Positions 1 to 8,145 of a stretch of DNA of 64,000 bases are shown in pieces. Numbering within the stretch: position 1 is the first letter of the stretch; each line of letters starts with the position of its first letter. Source of the DNA: Polaribacter haliotis (GTDB lineage Bacteria > Bacteroidota > Bacteroidia > Flavobacteriales > Flavobacteriaceae). The stretch is from contig NZ_CP061813.1 of assembly GCF_014784055.1 (NCBI RefSeq), forward strand, positions 2,614,001 through 2,678,000, written 5' to 3'. A model generated the notes under the pieces. It saw only the letters and a list, made by a program, of their open reading frames with translations. It was not told where the DNA came from and made no database searches. Made by a program: the position numbers and the translations under genes.

Positions 1-539
1 CAATTACTAAATTTGGTGCAGAAATGGAAGTTTGGCGAGCAAGCCAAGAAGGAATAGAAGTTGCAATTGTAAACCCTGGAGTAATTTTAGGAAGTGGATT
101 TTGGAATGCTGGTTCTGGAAAATTATTCAGCCAAGTTTATAATGGTTTTAAATATTATACTGAAGGAATTACTGGTTTTGTAGGCGTAAAAGATGTCGTA
201 AAAGCCATGATTCTATTAATGAATTCTGATGTTAAAAACGAACGTTTCATTTTAGTTTCAGAAAATAAATCTTTTAAAGAAATCTTCTTTTTAATTGCAG
301 ATGCTTTAGGTAAAAAGCGCCCTTCAAAAAAAATAAAACCTTGGCACACTGCTATTTTTTGGCGATTTTCTGCACTTGTTTCTAAAATTACAGGAGTTAC
401 ACCTTTATTGAGTAAATATTCTGCAAGGAGTGCGCATTCAATATCTAAATATTCTTCAGAAAAATTTAAAAAGACGTTTGATTTTCAATTCGAAAAAATA
501 GAAAACGTTGTGAAAAAAGTGAGTAATAATTTCGAATAA
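1..539 (+). CDS. NAD-dependent epimerase/dehydratase family protein (5' partial)
   Basis: The frame is open from the left edge, so this is the C-terminal part of a longer protein. The first visible residues, ITKFGAEMEVWRA, fit the segment after the catalytic Tyr-x-x-x-Lys of extended short-chain dehydrogenases, with the Lys of TKFG as the likely catalytic lysine. The following VAIVNPGVILG is the usual post-catalytic strand of sugar-nucleotide epimerases and reductases, and VGVKDVVKAMILLM is the matching helix. The N-terminal Rossmann glycine motif lies outside the window. The Met at position 24 is internal, not the start. It converges on the DUF4296 gene with a 9-nt gap. The substrate cannot be told from what is visible. 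Confidence 0.8.
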   Translation, partial: ITKFGAEMEVWRASQEGIEVAIVNPGVILGSGFWNAGSGKLFSQVYNGFKYYTEGITGFVGVKDVVKAMILLMNSDVKNERFILVSENKSFKEIFFLIADALGKKRPSKKIKPWHTAIFWRFSALVSKITGVTPLLSKYSARSAHSISKYSSEKFKKTFDFQFEKIENVVKKVSNNFE

Positions 540-548
540 CTTTACTTA

Positions 549-1019
549 TTATTTAATAGAATCTTTAAAAATATCTTTCTTTAATTTACCCAAAGAATCG
601 TTTATAATTTTTAGACTATCTAACTTTATTTGTAACTTTAATGCAGTATCTATAGAGTCTTTTCGGATAGAATCTAAAGCTGTTTTCTGTTTCTTAAAAA
701 AAGCACTTCTTTTTTCTAAATTACCTTTTGCCTCTTCTAACATTTTCTGATATAAATCTATTCTAGACATGTAATAGAAATTACTAGACATAAAACGTGT
801 ACTATCAATCTTAAATTTATCGTACACGAAAGGCATGTAATTAATGTTTTTTTCTTTGTTTGTGTTTGTTATAAATTTTGCGCTACCAGCAATCATCATA
901 TCTTGCAATAAAAGACTCATGGTATCTTGTGGAATTAGGTCTTTTGGTTTTTCGAAGATGGTATTACTTGTACATGAAACCAAGAAAGCTAAAATAAAAA
1001 GTGCGGTTAATTTTTTCAT
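549..1019 (-). CDS. DUF4296 domain-containing lipoprotein
   Basis: This is a small exported protein of a family known almost only from Bacteroidetes, with no assigned function. The chosen start gives MKKLTALFILAFLVSCTSN, a signal peptide ending in a lipobox-like LVSC, so a lipoprotein is expected. The mature part is charged, with a helical tail (repeated LKI.LDSL-type segments) that could form a coiled coil. A longer frame starts at 1073 but would run into the dihydroorotase gene; the chosen start lies 1 nt after that gene's stop, which suggests translational coupling. It is the last gene of the operon that begins at 3559. Confidence 0.8.
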   Translation of the reverse strand: MKKLTALFILAFLVSCTSNTIFEKPKDLIPQDTMSLLLQDMMIAGSAKFITNTNKEKNINYMPFVYDKFKIDSTRFMSSNFYYMSRIDLYQKMLEEAKGNLEKRSAFFKKQKTALDSIRKDSIDTALKLQIKLDSLKIINDSLGKLKKDIFKDSIK

Positions 1020-1020
1020 T

Positions 1021-2361
1021 TTATCTATTAAAAGTAATTCGTTTTCCTTTAATTTCGTCATTAAAAACACCATTATTATACATTAAATTTCCATTTACAA
1101 ACGTATGTGTTATTGTAGATGAAAAAGTAGTTCCTTCAAAAGGAGACCAACCACATTTGTATAAAATATTTTCTTTAGAAACTGTTTGAGGTTTGTTTGG
1201 ATTTATTAAAACCAAATCTGCATAAAAACCTTCTTTTATAAACCCTCTTTTTTCAATTTGAAATAATTTAGCAGGATTATGGCTCATTTTTTCAACCGCT
1301 TTTTCGATAGGAATTACGCCTTCTTTAACCTTTTCTAAAATCGCCATAACTGCATGTTGTACTAATGGACCTCCACTTGGTGCTTTTGTGTAAATATTCG
1401 ACTTTTCTTCTAAAGTATGTGGTGCATGGTCTGTTGCTAGAACATCAATTCTGTCATCTAACAAAGCTTCCCATAAACCCAATCTATCTTTTTCCGTTTT
1501 TACAGCAGGATTCCATTTTATATGTGTACCTTTTTTGTCATAATCTTTATCATTAAACCATAAATGATGAATACAAACTTCTGCAGTAATTTGCTTTTCT
1601 TCTAAAGGAATATCATTTCTAAAAAGCTCGGTTTCTTTAGCTGTTGATAAATGAAAAATATGCAATCTTGCACCTGTTTTTTTCGCCAATTCAATCGCTT
1701 TAGAAGACGACAAATAACACGCTTCTTCACTTCTAATTATTGGATGGTATTTTATTGGAATATCTTCTCCATATTTTTCAATAAATTCGGCTGTATTTCT
1801 TCTGATAGTTGCTTCATCTTCACAATGTACAGAGATAATCATTTTTGTAGAAGAAAAAATCTTTTCTAAAATCTCTTCATTATCAACCAACATATTTCCA
1901 GTAGAAGAACCTAAGAATAATTTAATTCCGGCTACTTTTTTAGGATCTGTTTTTAATAATTCTTCTAAATTATCATTTGTTCCACCAAACATAAATGAGT
2001 AATTAGCATACGAGTCTTTGGCAGCAATTTTAAATTTATCTTCTAATAATTCTTGAGTAGTTGCTTGAGGAACAGTGTTTGGCATTTCTATAAACGTAGT
2101 AATTCCACCAGCAACTGCAGCTCTACTTTCTGTTGCAATATTTGCTTTGTGGGTTAAACCAGGTTCCCTAAAATGTACTTGATCGTCTATAAAACCAGGA
2201 ATTAAATAACTTCCTTTAGCATTTATTATTTCTATATTTTCTGGTACAGAAATCTTTGAAGAAATTTCTTTTATTATTTCGTTTTCTATGAGAACATCAC
2301 CTGTAAAAGTTTTATTCTCATTAATAATTGTTGCGTTTTTTATTAAAATTGATTTTTCCAT
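1021..2361 (-). CDS. pyrC: Dihydroorotase
   Basis: This enzyme interconverts carbamoyl-aspartate and dihydroorotate in cytosolic pyrimidine synthesis. At 446 residues it is the long class I type. The N-terminal metal motif reads DDQVHFREPG at residues 59-68, so the usual HxH is QxH (Q61, H63). Other expected ligands are visible: the lysine in GIKLFLG, the His of SVHCEDE, the His of FHLSTAKE and the Asp of ATDHAPHT. I recall the same Q variant in other Bacteroidetes dihydroorotases, so it is probably a lineage feature rather than damage. It sits in an operon between a GNAT gene (8 nt upstream) and the DUF4296 gene. Confidence 0.93.
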   Translation of the reverse strand: MEKSILIKNATIINENKTFTGDVLIENEIIKEISSKISVPENIEIINAKGSYLIPGFIDDQVHFREPGLTHKANIATESRAAVAGGITTFIEMPNTVPQATTQELLEDKFKIAAKDSYANYSFMFGGTNDNLEELLKTDPKKVAGIKLFLGSSTGNMLVDNEEILEKIFSSTKMIISVHCEDEATIRRNTAEFIEKYGEDIPIKYHPIIRSEEACYLSSSKAIELAKKTGARLHIFHLSTAKETELFRNDIPLEEKQITAEVCIHHLWFNDKDYDKKGTHIKWNPAVKTEKDRLGLWEALLDDRIDVLATDHAPHTLEEKSNIYTKAPSGGPLVQHAVMAILEKVKEGVIPIEKAVEKMSHNPAKLFQIEKRGFIKEGFYADLVLINPNKPQTVSKENILYKCGWSPFEGTTFSSTITHTFVNGNLMYNNGVFNDEIKGKRITFNR

Positions 2362-2369
2362 TTTTCTTA

Positions 2370-2834
2370 TTAAATATCCATTCTCATATTAATCATACTC
2401 TTATTAAAACCAAAACGTTCGTAAGGTTTTATTGCGGACGGATTGTTGTGATATACGTCTAATCTTAATTCTTTTAAACCTTTATTTTTTGACCAACTTT
2501 TTAAAGATTCTAAAATAGAACTGCTAATTCTTTTCCCTCTAAACTCTGGTTTTACGTAGATAAAACCTACATAACCATGTGTTGGATTTTTGTGATAATG
2601 TTTAGAGCTCTCTATTCTTACATAACCAGAAGCAACTAATTCTGTATTAGAAACAGCAACAATTAAATGAATGTTTTTTGCAGAAATCAGTTCAGGAATA
2701 TTGTAATAATATAAATCACCTTCTCCTAAAAAAGGATCTAATGGTTTTTCGGCTTTAATAACTCCTTGCTCGAACTCTAATAAGGTTTCTAAATCGTTTA
2801 AATTTGCGGTTCTAATTGAAATAGAATTATCCAT
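2370..2834 (-). CDS. GNAT family N-acetyltransferase
   Basis: This is a 154-residue acetyl-CoA-dependent acyltransferase of the GNAT fold. The fold signature is clear: the strand HGYVGFIYVKPEFRGKRIS carries the Q/R-x-x-G-x-G/A-like acetyl-CoA loop (residues about 95-110), followed by SSILESLKSWSKNKGLKELRLDVYHNNPSAIKPYERFGF, split here only as the typical C-terminal half with the YERFGF end motif. The substrate is unknown. It lies 2 nt from the mannosyltransferase stop and 8 nt before pyrC, so the genes are co-transcribed, but the neighbours do not point to a substrate. Confidence 0.88.
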   Translation of the reverse strand: MDNSISIRTANLNDLETLLEFEQGVIKAEKPLDPFLGEGDLYYYNIPELISAKNIHLIVAVSNTELVASGYVRIESSKHYHKNPTHGYVGFIYVKPEFRGKRISSSILESLKSWSKNKGLKELRLDVYHNNPSAIKPYERFGFNKSMINMRMDI

Positions 2835-2836
2835 GG

Positions 2837-3559
2837 TTATTTTTTTGGTAATCCGTTTATTCTCATTTTTATCACTCCAAAAAGTGCCTCAGAAACAATA
2901 TTTCCACTCATTTTAGAATTTCCTAAAGTTCTATCCGTAAAAACAACAGAAACTTCTTTAATATTAAAACCATGTTTCCAGGCTTTAAATTTCATTTCTA
3001 TTTGAAAAGCATATCCAATAAATTTAATCTTATCTAAATTAATGGTTTCCAAAACTTCACGTTTCCAGCAAACAAAACCTGCAGTGGTATCAAAAACAGG
3101 AATTCTAGTAATAAAACGCACATATTTAGAAGCAAAATAAGATAACAAAACTCTTTTCATTGGCCAATTTACAACGTTTACACCTTGCGAATATCTAGAA
3201 CCTATAGAAACATCTCCACCATTTTTATGACAAGCATTGTATAAACGAACCAAGTCTTTTGGATTGTGAGAAAAATCTGCATCCATTTCTATAATATAGT
3301 TGTAATTTCGTTGTAAAGCCCATTTAAAACCATGAATGTAAGCAGTTCCTAAACCGTTTTTTCCTTTTCTTTTTTCAATAAAAAGTTCATTTGGAAATTC
3401 AGCCATTAAGCTTTCTACAATATTTCCAGTTCCATCAGGAGAATTATCGTCGACAACTAAAACATGAAACGCTTTTTTTTGATTGAAAACAGCTCTAATA
3501 ATAGCTTCAATGTTTTCTTTTTCGTTGTAAGTGGGAATTATAACTAGCGCGTCTGACAT
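2837..3559 (-). CDS. Polyprenol monophosphomannose synthase (GT2 glycosyltransferase)
   Basis: This is a family 2 glycosyltransferase of 240 residues that transfers a sugar, usually mannose from GDP-mannose, to a polyprenyl phosphate at the cytoplasmic face of the membrane. Visible motifs are the nucleotide-sugar site LVVDDNSPDGTG, the metal-binding EMDADFSHNPKDL, and IGSRYSQG, all typical of the DPM1-like subgroup. There is no C-terminal membrane anchor, as in other short DPM1-like proteins. It is the first gene of the minus operon, and a -7 promoter element lies 27 nt upstream. The lipid-linked sugar it makes may serve protein or cell-surface glycosylation. Confidence 0.88.
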   Translation of the reverse strand: MSDALVIIPTYNEKENIEAIIRAVFNQKKAFHVLVVDDNSPDGTGNIVESLMAEFPNELFIEKRKGKNGLGTAYIHGFKWALQRNYNYIIEMDADFSHNPKDLVRLYNACHKNGGDVSIGSRYSQGVNVVNWPMKRVLLSYFASKYVRFITRIPVFDTTAGFVCWKREVLETINLDKIKFIGYAFQIEMKFKAWKHGFNIKEVSVVFTDRTLGNSKMSGNIVSEALFGVIKMRINGLPKK

Positions 3560-3585
3560 AAATTAAATTTCATGTAGTAAGAAAG

Positions 3586-3593
3586 CAAATATA
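3586..3593 (-). promoter_or_regulatory. -7 promoter element of the mannosyltransferase-pyrC operon
   Basis: On the minus strand this reads TATATTTG, matching the Bacteroidetes sigma-ABfr -7 consensus TAnnTTTG. It lies 27 nt before the ATG at 3559, leaving a leader of about 20 nt. It is back to back with the plus-strand element at 3608-3615. Confidence 0.55.
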
Positions 3594-3607
3594 CATTTTT
3601 TAATTAC

Positions 3608-3615
3608 TAATTTTG
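3608..3615 (+). promoter_or_regulatory. -7 promoter element of the DUF4271-hemD unit
   Basis: TAATTTTG matches TAnnTTTG and lies 24 nt before the GTG start at 3640. It supports transcription of DUF4271 and hemD together. Confidence 0.5.
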
Positions 3616-3639
3616 TGTTAATCTTACCAAAGCCAAAAA

Positions 3640-4281
3640 GTGCAAGCATTAGAAAAAAATTTAATCGATTCCTCTTGGATAACCATAATTTTGGTAGGGC
3701 TTATAGCGCTTATTGTTGTGTTAAAAATAATAGATTCAGAACGTTTAAAAGCATATGTTTTTGCTTTATTTAATAAGGGTTTTATAGAATCTGAAGTAGA
3801 AGAAGACACTTCTTTTTTTAATGCTTTTTACAGCACGCTATTTTTGTTTTCTACAACTACCTTGGCTTTAGTTATTTATACTTTTTTAATTGACCAAAAT
3901 CTTTTATTAGAAACAAGTTTTTCTTCCTTTTTATACATTTTTGTAACTGTTGTTAGCTATTTTTTGGTAAAATGGATATTAGAAATGCTACTTTCTCGAC
4001 TTTTTTTAATAAAAAACACAGTCCGATTTTATTTTGTTTCCAAATTCAGTTACTTCTATTCCATTAGCTTTTTACTATTTGTTTTATTTGTAATAACAAC
4101 TTATAGCCCACTAAATTCTTCTTTTTTATTTTATGCTTCTGCAGTTTTATTTTTTATGAGACTTATTTTTCATATAACAAATAACAAAAACCTGATTTTT
4201 AGTCAGTTGTTTTATTTTATTTTGTACATTTGCGCCTTCGAAATAGCACCGCTATTTATACTGTTTAAATTGATGCTTTAA
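3640..4281 (+). CDS. DUF4271 domain-containing membrane protein
   Basis: This 213-residue integral membrane protein belongs to a Bacteroidetes family of unknown function. I see about six hydrophobic segments, the first at residues 14-30 (TIILVGLIALIVVLK). A short acidic loop (ESEVEEDTSF) separates the first from the second. The start is GTG; an in-frame stop lies only 18 nt upstream and no ATG is available, and MQALEKN resembles the N-terminus of relatives. It is 16 nt from hemD, a pairing I recall in other flavobacteria, but no link to haem synthesis has been shown. Confidence 0.82.
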   Translation: MQALEKNLIDSSWITIILVGLIALIVVLKIIDSERLKAYVFALFNKGFIESEVEEDTSFFNAFYSTLFLFSTTTLALVIYTFLIDQNLLLETSFSSFLYIFVTVVSYFLVKWILEMLLSRLFLIKNTVRFYFVSKFSYFYSISFLLFVLFVITTYSPLNSSFLFYASAVLFFMRLIFHITNNKNLIFSQLFYFILYICAFEIAPLFILFKLML

Positions 4282-4297
4282 AATTAAAACCAAAGCT

Positions 4298-5044
4298 ATG
4301 AAAGTGAAAACGATTTTAGTATCGCAACCCGCGCCAAAGACAGAAACTTCTCCATATTTTGATTTGTCCGATAAACAGAAAGTAAAGATAGATTTTAGAT
4401 CTTTTATTCATGTAGAAGGCATACCTGTAAAGGAAGTAAGAACTCAAAAAATAGATTTTAAAAATTTTACTGCAATTATATTAACAAGTAGAAATGCTGT
4501 AGATTACTTTTTTAAGATTGCAGAAGAAATGCGTTTTAAAGTGCCAGATGACATGAAATATTTCTGTCAGTCTGAAGCTGTTGCCTATTATTTACAAAAG
4601 TATGTTGTTTACAGAAAACGTAAAATTTATGTAGGTAATAGAACATTTCCAGATTTAATGAAGTTGATTAAAAAACATAAAACAGAAAGTTTCTTGTTAC
4701 CATCTTCAGATAAATTAAAACCATTAGTTCCAGAAGAATTAGATAAATTAGGTGTAAAATGGACACGTTTAGATTTGTACAGAACTGTAATAAGCGATTT
4801 GTCTGATTTAGAAGATGTTTTTTACGATATTTTAGTATTTTTTAGTCCCTCTGGAATTGAATCTTTATTTCAAAATTTCCCGAATTTTAAACAAAACAAT
4901 ACTAGAATTGCCGCTTTTGGTAATTCTACTGTAAAAGCAGTTACAGAAGCTGGTTTGAAGTGCGATATTGAAGCGCCATCTCCAGAAACACCTTCTATGA
5001 CAATGGCTTTAGATAAATATATAAAATCTGTAAATAAGAAGTAA
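4298..5044 (+). CDS. hemD: Uroporphyrinogen-III synthase
   Basis: HemD cyclises hydroxymethylbilane to uroporphyrinogen III, the branch point of haem and sirohaem synthesis, in the cytosol. The 248-residue protein has the weakly conserved two-lobed HemD pattern: AIILTSRNAVDYFF near residue 65, TFPDLMKL and FLLPSSDK at mid-protein, then ILVFFSPSGIESLF and RIAAFGNSTVKAVTEAG in the C-terminal lobe. The last is the most diagnostic, a Gly-x-x-T-x-x-x-x-x-x-x-G element. It follows DUF4271 by 16 nt and ends just before a strong terminator. Confidence 0.88.
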   Translation: MKVKTILVSQPAPKTETSPYFDLSDKQKVKIDFRSFIHVEGIPVKEVRTQKIDFKNFTAIILTSRNAVDYFFKIAEEMRFKVPDDMKYFCQSEAVAYYLQKYVVYRKRKIYVGNRTFPDLMKLIKKHKTESFLLPSSDKLKPLVPEELDKLGVKWTRLDLYRTVISDLSDLEDVFYDILVFFSPSGIESLFQNFPNFKQNNTRIAAFGNSTVKAVTEAGLKCDIEAPSPETPSMTMALDKYIKSVNKK

Positions 5045-5071
5045 AACTTATTTTAAAGTAGATAAAAATAT

Positions 5072-5100
5072 AAAACCGAGCAGCAATGCTTGGTTTTTTT
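5072..5100 (+). terminator. Rho-independent terminator after hemD
   Basis: AAACCGAGCA (5073-5082) pairs with TGCTTGGTTT (5087-5096) through 10 bp with one G-U pair, around a GCAA loop and followed by a T run. The structured repeat at 5103-5184 starts directly after it. Confidence 0.85.
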
Positions 5101-5102
5101 TG

Positions 5103-5184
5103 GGGCGTTACCCAAGGGTCGCGCTTTCCATTGTATCTTTTTTTCGTACCTCAAAAAAGGATGCCATTTCAATCGCTAACGCAA
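5103..5184 (+). repeat. Structured intergenic repeat, copy A
   Basis: An 82-nt element richer in GC than its surroundings. It begins GGGCGTTACCC and ends ATCGCTAACGCAA. The outer GCGTTA (5105-5110) and TAACGC (5177-5182) are perfectly complementary. An inner hairpin pairs ATCTTTTTTT (5135-5144) with AAAAAAGGAT (5153-5162). A second copy in opposite orientation lies at 6727-6815. The conserved ends with a variable inner hairpin suggest selection on structure. I recall similar GGGCGTT-type sequences scattered in flavobacterial genomes, but could not search. Confidence 0.7.
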
Positions 5185-5258
5185 ACTTTTTGTAAACTTT
5201 TAGATTTTATTTAAAACATTATAAATACCTATAACTAATTTGTGAATTCGCGACAATA

Positions 5259-6620
5259 TTAAGCAAACAGAGTCGCAAAAGCTTCCTCAATTTTACCAAC
5301 TAAAATTAGCTTTATTCCATGGTTTTTAGAAGATATCTTGTTGTATTTTGATGCAACAAAGGTTTTGTAACCCAATTTCTCTGCTTCTAAAATACGTTGG
5401 TCTATTTTAGAAACCGGTCTAATTTCTCCAGCCAAACCAACTTCTGCTGCAAAACACACATTTGGGTTAATAGCAATATCTTGGTTAGATGATAATATTG
5501 CAGCAACAACAGCCAAATCAATTGCAGGATCGTCTACATTTATACCTCCTGTAATATTTAAAAATACATCTTTTGCGCCTAATTTAAAACCAGCTCTCTT
5601 TTCTAAAACAGCCAAAATCATATGTAAACGTTTTAGATTGTAACCAGTTGTAGAACGTTGTGGCGTTCCATAAACAGCAGTAGAAACCAATGCCTGAATC
5701 TCAATCATTAAAGGTCTAATTCCTTCTAATGTACTTGCAATGGCAGTTCCACTTAAATCTGCGTCTTTTTTAGAAATTAAAATTTCAGACGGATTAGATA
5801 TTTCTCTTAAACCAGTGGAAAGCATCTCGTAAATTCCTAATTCGGATGTGGAACCAAATCTGTTTTTTTGACTTCTTAAAATTCTATAAGTATGGTTTCT
5901 ATCGCCTTCAAATTGTAAAACAACATCTACCATGTGTTCTAAAATTTTAGGTCCAGCAATGTTCCCTTCTTTGTTTATATGACCAATTAATAAAACTGGA
6001 GTTGCAGTTTCTTTGGCAAATTTTATCAACTCTGCAGAAGTTTCTCTTATTTGAGAAATACTTCCTGGAGAAGCTTCAATATTATTGGTGTGTAAAGTTT
6101 GTATAGAATCGATTACTAAAACTTCGGGTTCTGTTTCCTCAATATTTTTGAAGATTTGCTGTGTATTTGTTTCTGTAAGAATTAAACAATTAGAATTTTT
6201 TGCATCTAATCTTTCGGCTCTCATTTTTATTTGAGATTGACTTTCCTCTCCAGAAACATACAATACTTTCTGACTTATATTTAATGCAACTTGCAATAAT
6301 AAAGTCGATTTTCCAATACCTGGTTCTCCACCCAAAAGTGTTACAGAACCTTTCACCAAACCACCTCCCAAAACTGTGTCTAATTCGTTGTTGTTGGTAA
6401 CAACTCTTTCTTCTGGGTTTAGCTGAATATCAGCAATTTTTAAAGGTTTATTTACGGTTTGTTTTGCTGTTGTAGATTGTTTCCAAACACGCTTTTCTTC
6501 TTTTTGAATAATTTCTTCAACAATGGTATTCCATTCTTTACAAGCGCCACATTGTCCAACCCATTTTGCATGTTGCGTTCCACAATTTTGACAGAAAAAA
6601 GTTGTTTTGGTTTTGGCCAT
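5259..6620 (-). CDS. radA: DNA repair protein RadA
   Basis: RadA is a RecA-like ATPase that drives branch migration during recombinational repair. The 453-residue protein has all three parts: an N-terminal zinc finger with C10, C13, C24 and C27; a RecA core with Walker A GGEPGIGKST and the RadA-specific SQKNRFGST motif; and a C-terminal Lon-like domain with GGINVDDPAIDLAVVAAI. Length is typical. It is flanked on both sides by inverted copies of a structured repeat, and a run of short AAAGTT-type repeats sits between its start and copy B. No promoter could be picked out. Confidence 0.97.
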   Translation of the reverse strand: MAKTKTTFFCQNCGTQHAKWVGQCGACKEWNTIVEEIIQKEEKRVWKQSTTAKQTVNKPLKIADIQLNPEERVVTNNNELDTVLGGGLVKGSVTLLGGEPGIGKSTLLLQVALNISQKVLYVSGEESQSQIKMRAERLDAKNSNCLILTETNTQQIFKNIEETEPEVLVIDSIQTLHTNNIEASPGSISQIRETSAELIKFAKETATPVLLIGHINKEGNIAGPKILEHMVDVVLQFEGDRNHTYRILRSQKNRFGSTSELGIYEMLSTGLREISNPSEILISKKDADLSGTAIASTLEGIRPLMIEIQALVSTAVYGTPQRSTTGYNLKRLHMILAVLEKRAGFKLGAKDVFLNITGGINVDDPAIDLAVVAAILSSNQDIAINPNVCFAAEVGLAGEIRPVSKIDQRILEAEKLGYKTFVASKYNKISSKNHGIKLILVGKIEEAFATLFA

Positions 6621-6665
6621 TGTTAAAGAGTTTCAAAGTTTTAGAGTAACAAAGTTACAAAGTTT
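6621..6665. repeat. Short degenerate direct repeats upstream of radA
   Basis: Between the radA start and copy B of the structured repeat the sequence carries degenerate repeats of about 9-11 nt built on AGTTTCAAAG, AGTAACAAAG and TTACAAAG. No conserved function can be assigned. Confidence 0.4.
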
Positions 6666-6726
6666 TTTGAGCTTATAACTTTTAAAAAATGGATAAAAAA
6701 TAAGATTTCTAAAAGCTGGCAAATAG

Positions 6727-6815
6727 TTGCGTTAGCGATTGAATGGCATGTTTGAGCTCTTTTTTGTTTTTACAAAAAAAGCGAGTAATGAAAGCGCGAC
6801 CTTTAGGGAACGCCC
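6727..6815 (-). repeat. Structured intergenic repeat, copy B
   Basis: Read on the minus strand, this begins GGGCGTTCCC, continues through GGTCGCGCTTTC (identical to copy A) and ends GCCATTCAATCGCTAACGCAA, against GCCATTTCAATCGCTAACGCAA in copy A (compare by position 5163-5184). The middle differs but again forms a hairpin of a T run against an A run. It lies 5 nt beyond the stop of the flippase-like gene in the sense orientation, just as copy A follows hemD, so both copies lie in 3' untranslated sequence. Confidence 0.7.
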
Positions 6816-6820
6816 AAAAA

Positions 6821-7765
6821 TTATTTTTCTTTGTTATAAATAGGAAGAATTAAAAACGCTAAACCTCCAAAAATAACAATCATGGCTGTTTGGGCAGTCC
6901 ACATAATCCAACCAAATGCAGTTGCAGGTTCTGTTGCGATTCCGAATAAAGCCAAAGCCCCAGCAACAGCAACAGGATATAAGCCAATTCCGCCATTTGT
7001 TGCAGCAATAGAAAAGCCACCAGCAATAAAACCGATTAAAATGCCACCAATTGGAACTTCTAAACCTTCAATTGCAGGAATAGTTGCCCAAAACATTGCA
7101 ACATACATTGCCCAAATAAAAACGGTATGAAAAATAAAAGCCCATTTATTTTTCATTTTAAAGATGCTTGTAACGCCTTCAATTAAACCATATACAAAGG
7201 TTTTAATTTTAAGTAAAAAACCTGAAGTTGCTTTTTTTACATAAAATCTAAAAATGAAAAAACCGATTACTAAAATTGTTAAACCAATAATTATTTTAGA
7301 TGGATCGAAGTTTTTTGTTAAAAGCTCATAAATAAAATCGAATTGTACAAAAAGTGTAATTGCAACTATGGAAAGCATCATTATTAAATCTGCTATTCTT
7401 TCTGCTACAATGGTTCCAAAACCTTTTTCAAACGGTATTTTCTCGTAGTTTGCCATTACAGTTGCTCTAGAAATTTCTCCTGCTCTTGGCAAAGCTAAAT
7501 TTACTAAATAACCGACTAAAACTGCTAAAACACTATTGGTAAATCTTGGTTTAAAACCTAAAGGCTCTAACATAAATTTCCATCTGTATGCTCGTGATAA
7601 ATGACTTAAAATTCCGAAAAATAAGCCAAGGAAAATCCAACTATAGTTGGCTTCTTTAAAATATTTCCCTAAAGTTTCTAAAGAAATTGCTGACAAAGAA
7701 TACCAAACTAAAAAACCTCCCAAAGCGAGAGGTAATATAATTTTTAAGATTTTTTTAATGTCCAA
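6821..7765 (-). CDS. Flippase-like / lysylphosphatidylglycerol synthase TM-region family protein
   Basis: A 314-residue integral membrane protein of the UPF0104 (YbhN/AglD-like) family, the same fold as the membrane half of MprF. The early signature SHLSRAYRWKFMLEPLG, then LPRAGEISRATVMAN around residue 95 and GTIVAERIADLIMML around 120, are characteristic. About eight membrane segments are visible, with Gly-rich segments GFIAGGFSIAATNGGIGLYP near the end. Relatives move lipids or lipid-linked sugars across the membrane, but the substrate here is unknown. It is 2 nt downstream of panD in the panC-panD operon. Confidence 0.85.
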   Translation of the reverse strand: MDIKKILKIILPLALGGFLVWYSLSAISLETLGKYFKEANYSWIFLGLFFGILSHLSRAYRWKFMLEPLGFKPRFTNSVLAVLVGYLVNLALPRAGEISRATVMANYEKIPFEKGFGTIVAERIADLIMMLSIVAITLFVQFDFIYELLTKNFDPSKIIIGLTILVIGFFIFRFYVKKATSGFLLKIKTFVYGLIEGVTSIFKMKNKWAFIFHTVFIWAMYVAMFWATIPAIEGLEVPIGGILIGFIAGGFSIAATNGGIGLYPVAVAGALALFGIATEPATAFGWIMWTAQTAMIVIFGGLAFLILPIYNKEK

Positions 7766-7767
7766 AA

Positions 7768-8118
7768 TTAGGTAAGTGTATTGTCTTTTTCGTTAGGAAA
7801 AACCAATTGAGGTTTAAAAACTTTTGCTTCTTCTAATTCCATAAAAGCATAAACGATTAAGATTAAAACATCGCCAACAGCAACTAAACGAGAAGCTGCA
7901 CCATTTAAAGTGATTTCTCCACTGCCTCTTGGGCCAGGAATTGCATAAGTCTCTAAACGATTTCCGTTATTGTTATTCACAATTTGAACGCGTTCACCTT
8001 CAATAATCCCTGCAGCATCCATTAAATCTTCATCTATGGTTATGCTTCCTATATAATTTAAATCTGCACCTGTAACTTTTACACGATGGATTTTCGATTT
8101 TACAACTTGTACTAACAT
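7768..8118 (-). CDS. panD: Aspartate 1-decarboxylase
   Basis: PanD makes beta-alanine from aspartate for pantothenate and CoA synthesis. It is a pyruvoyl enzyme that self-cleaves between Gly24 and Ser25; both are present at the expected position in [10 protein letters not shown]. Other family residues are visible: the H11 region KSKIHRVKV, Tyr22, and the later [17 protein letters not shown]. The 116-residue length is standard. It follows panC by 27 nt, so the two branches that meet at pantothenate are co-expressed. Confidence 0.97.
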   Translation of the reverse strand: MLVQVVKSKIHRVKVTGADLNYIGSITIDEDLMDAAGIIEGERVQIVNNNNGNRLETYAIPGPRGSGEITLNGAASRLVAVGDVLILIVYAFMELEEAKVFKPQLVFPNEKDNTLT

Positions 8119-8145
8119 TTGGCAAAAATAGGTATTTTTTAATTA

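Noticed and set aside
1020..1073. Upstream extension of the DUF4296 gene to 1073.
   Set aside because: It would overlap the pyrC end and put extra residues before a clear signal peptide.
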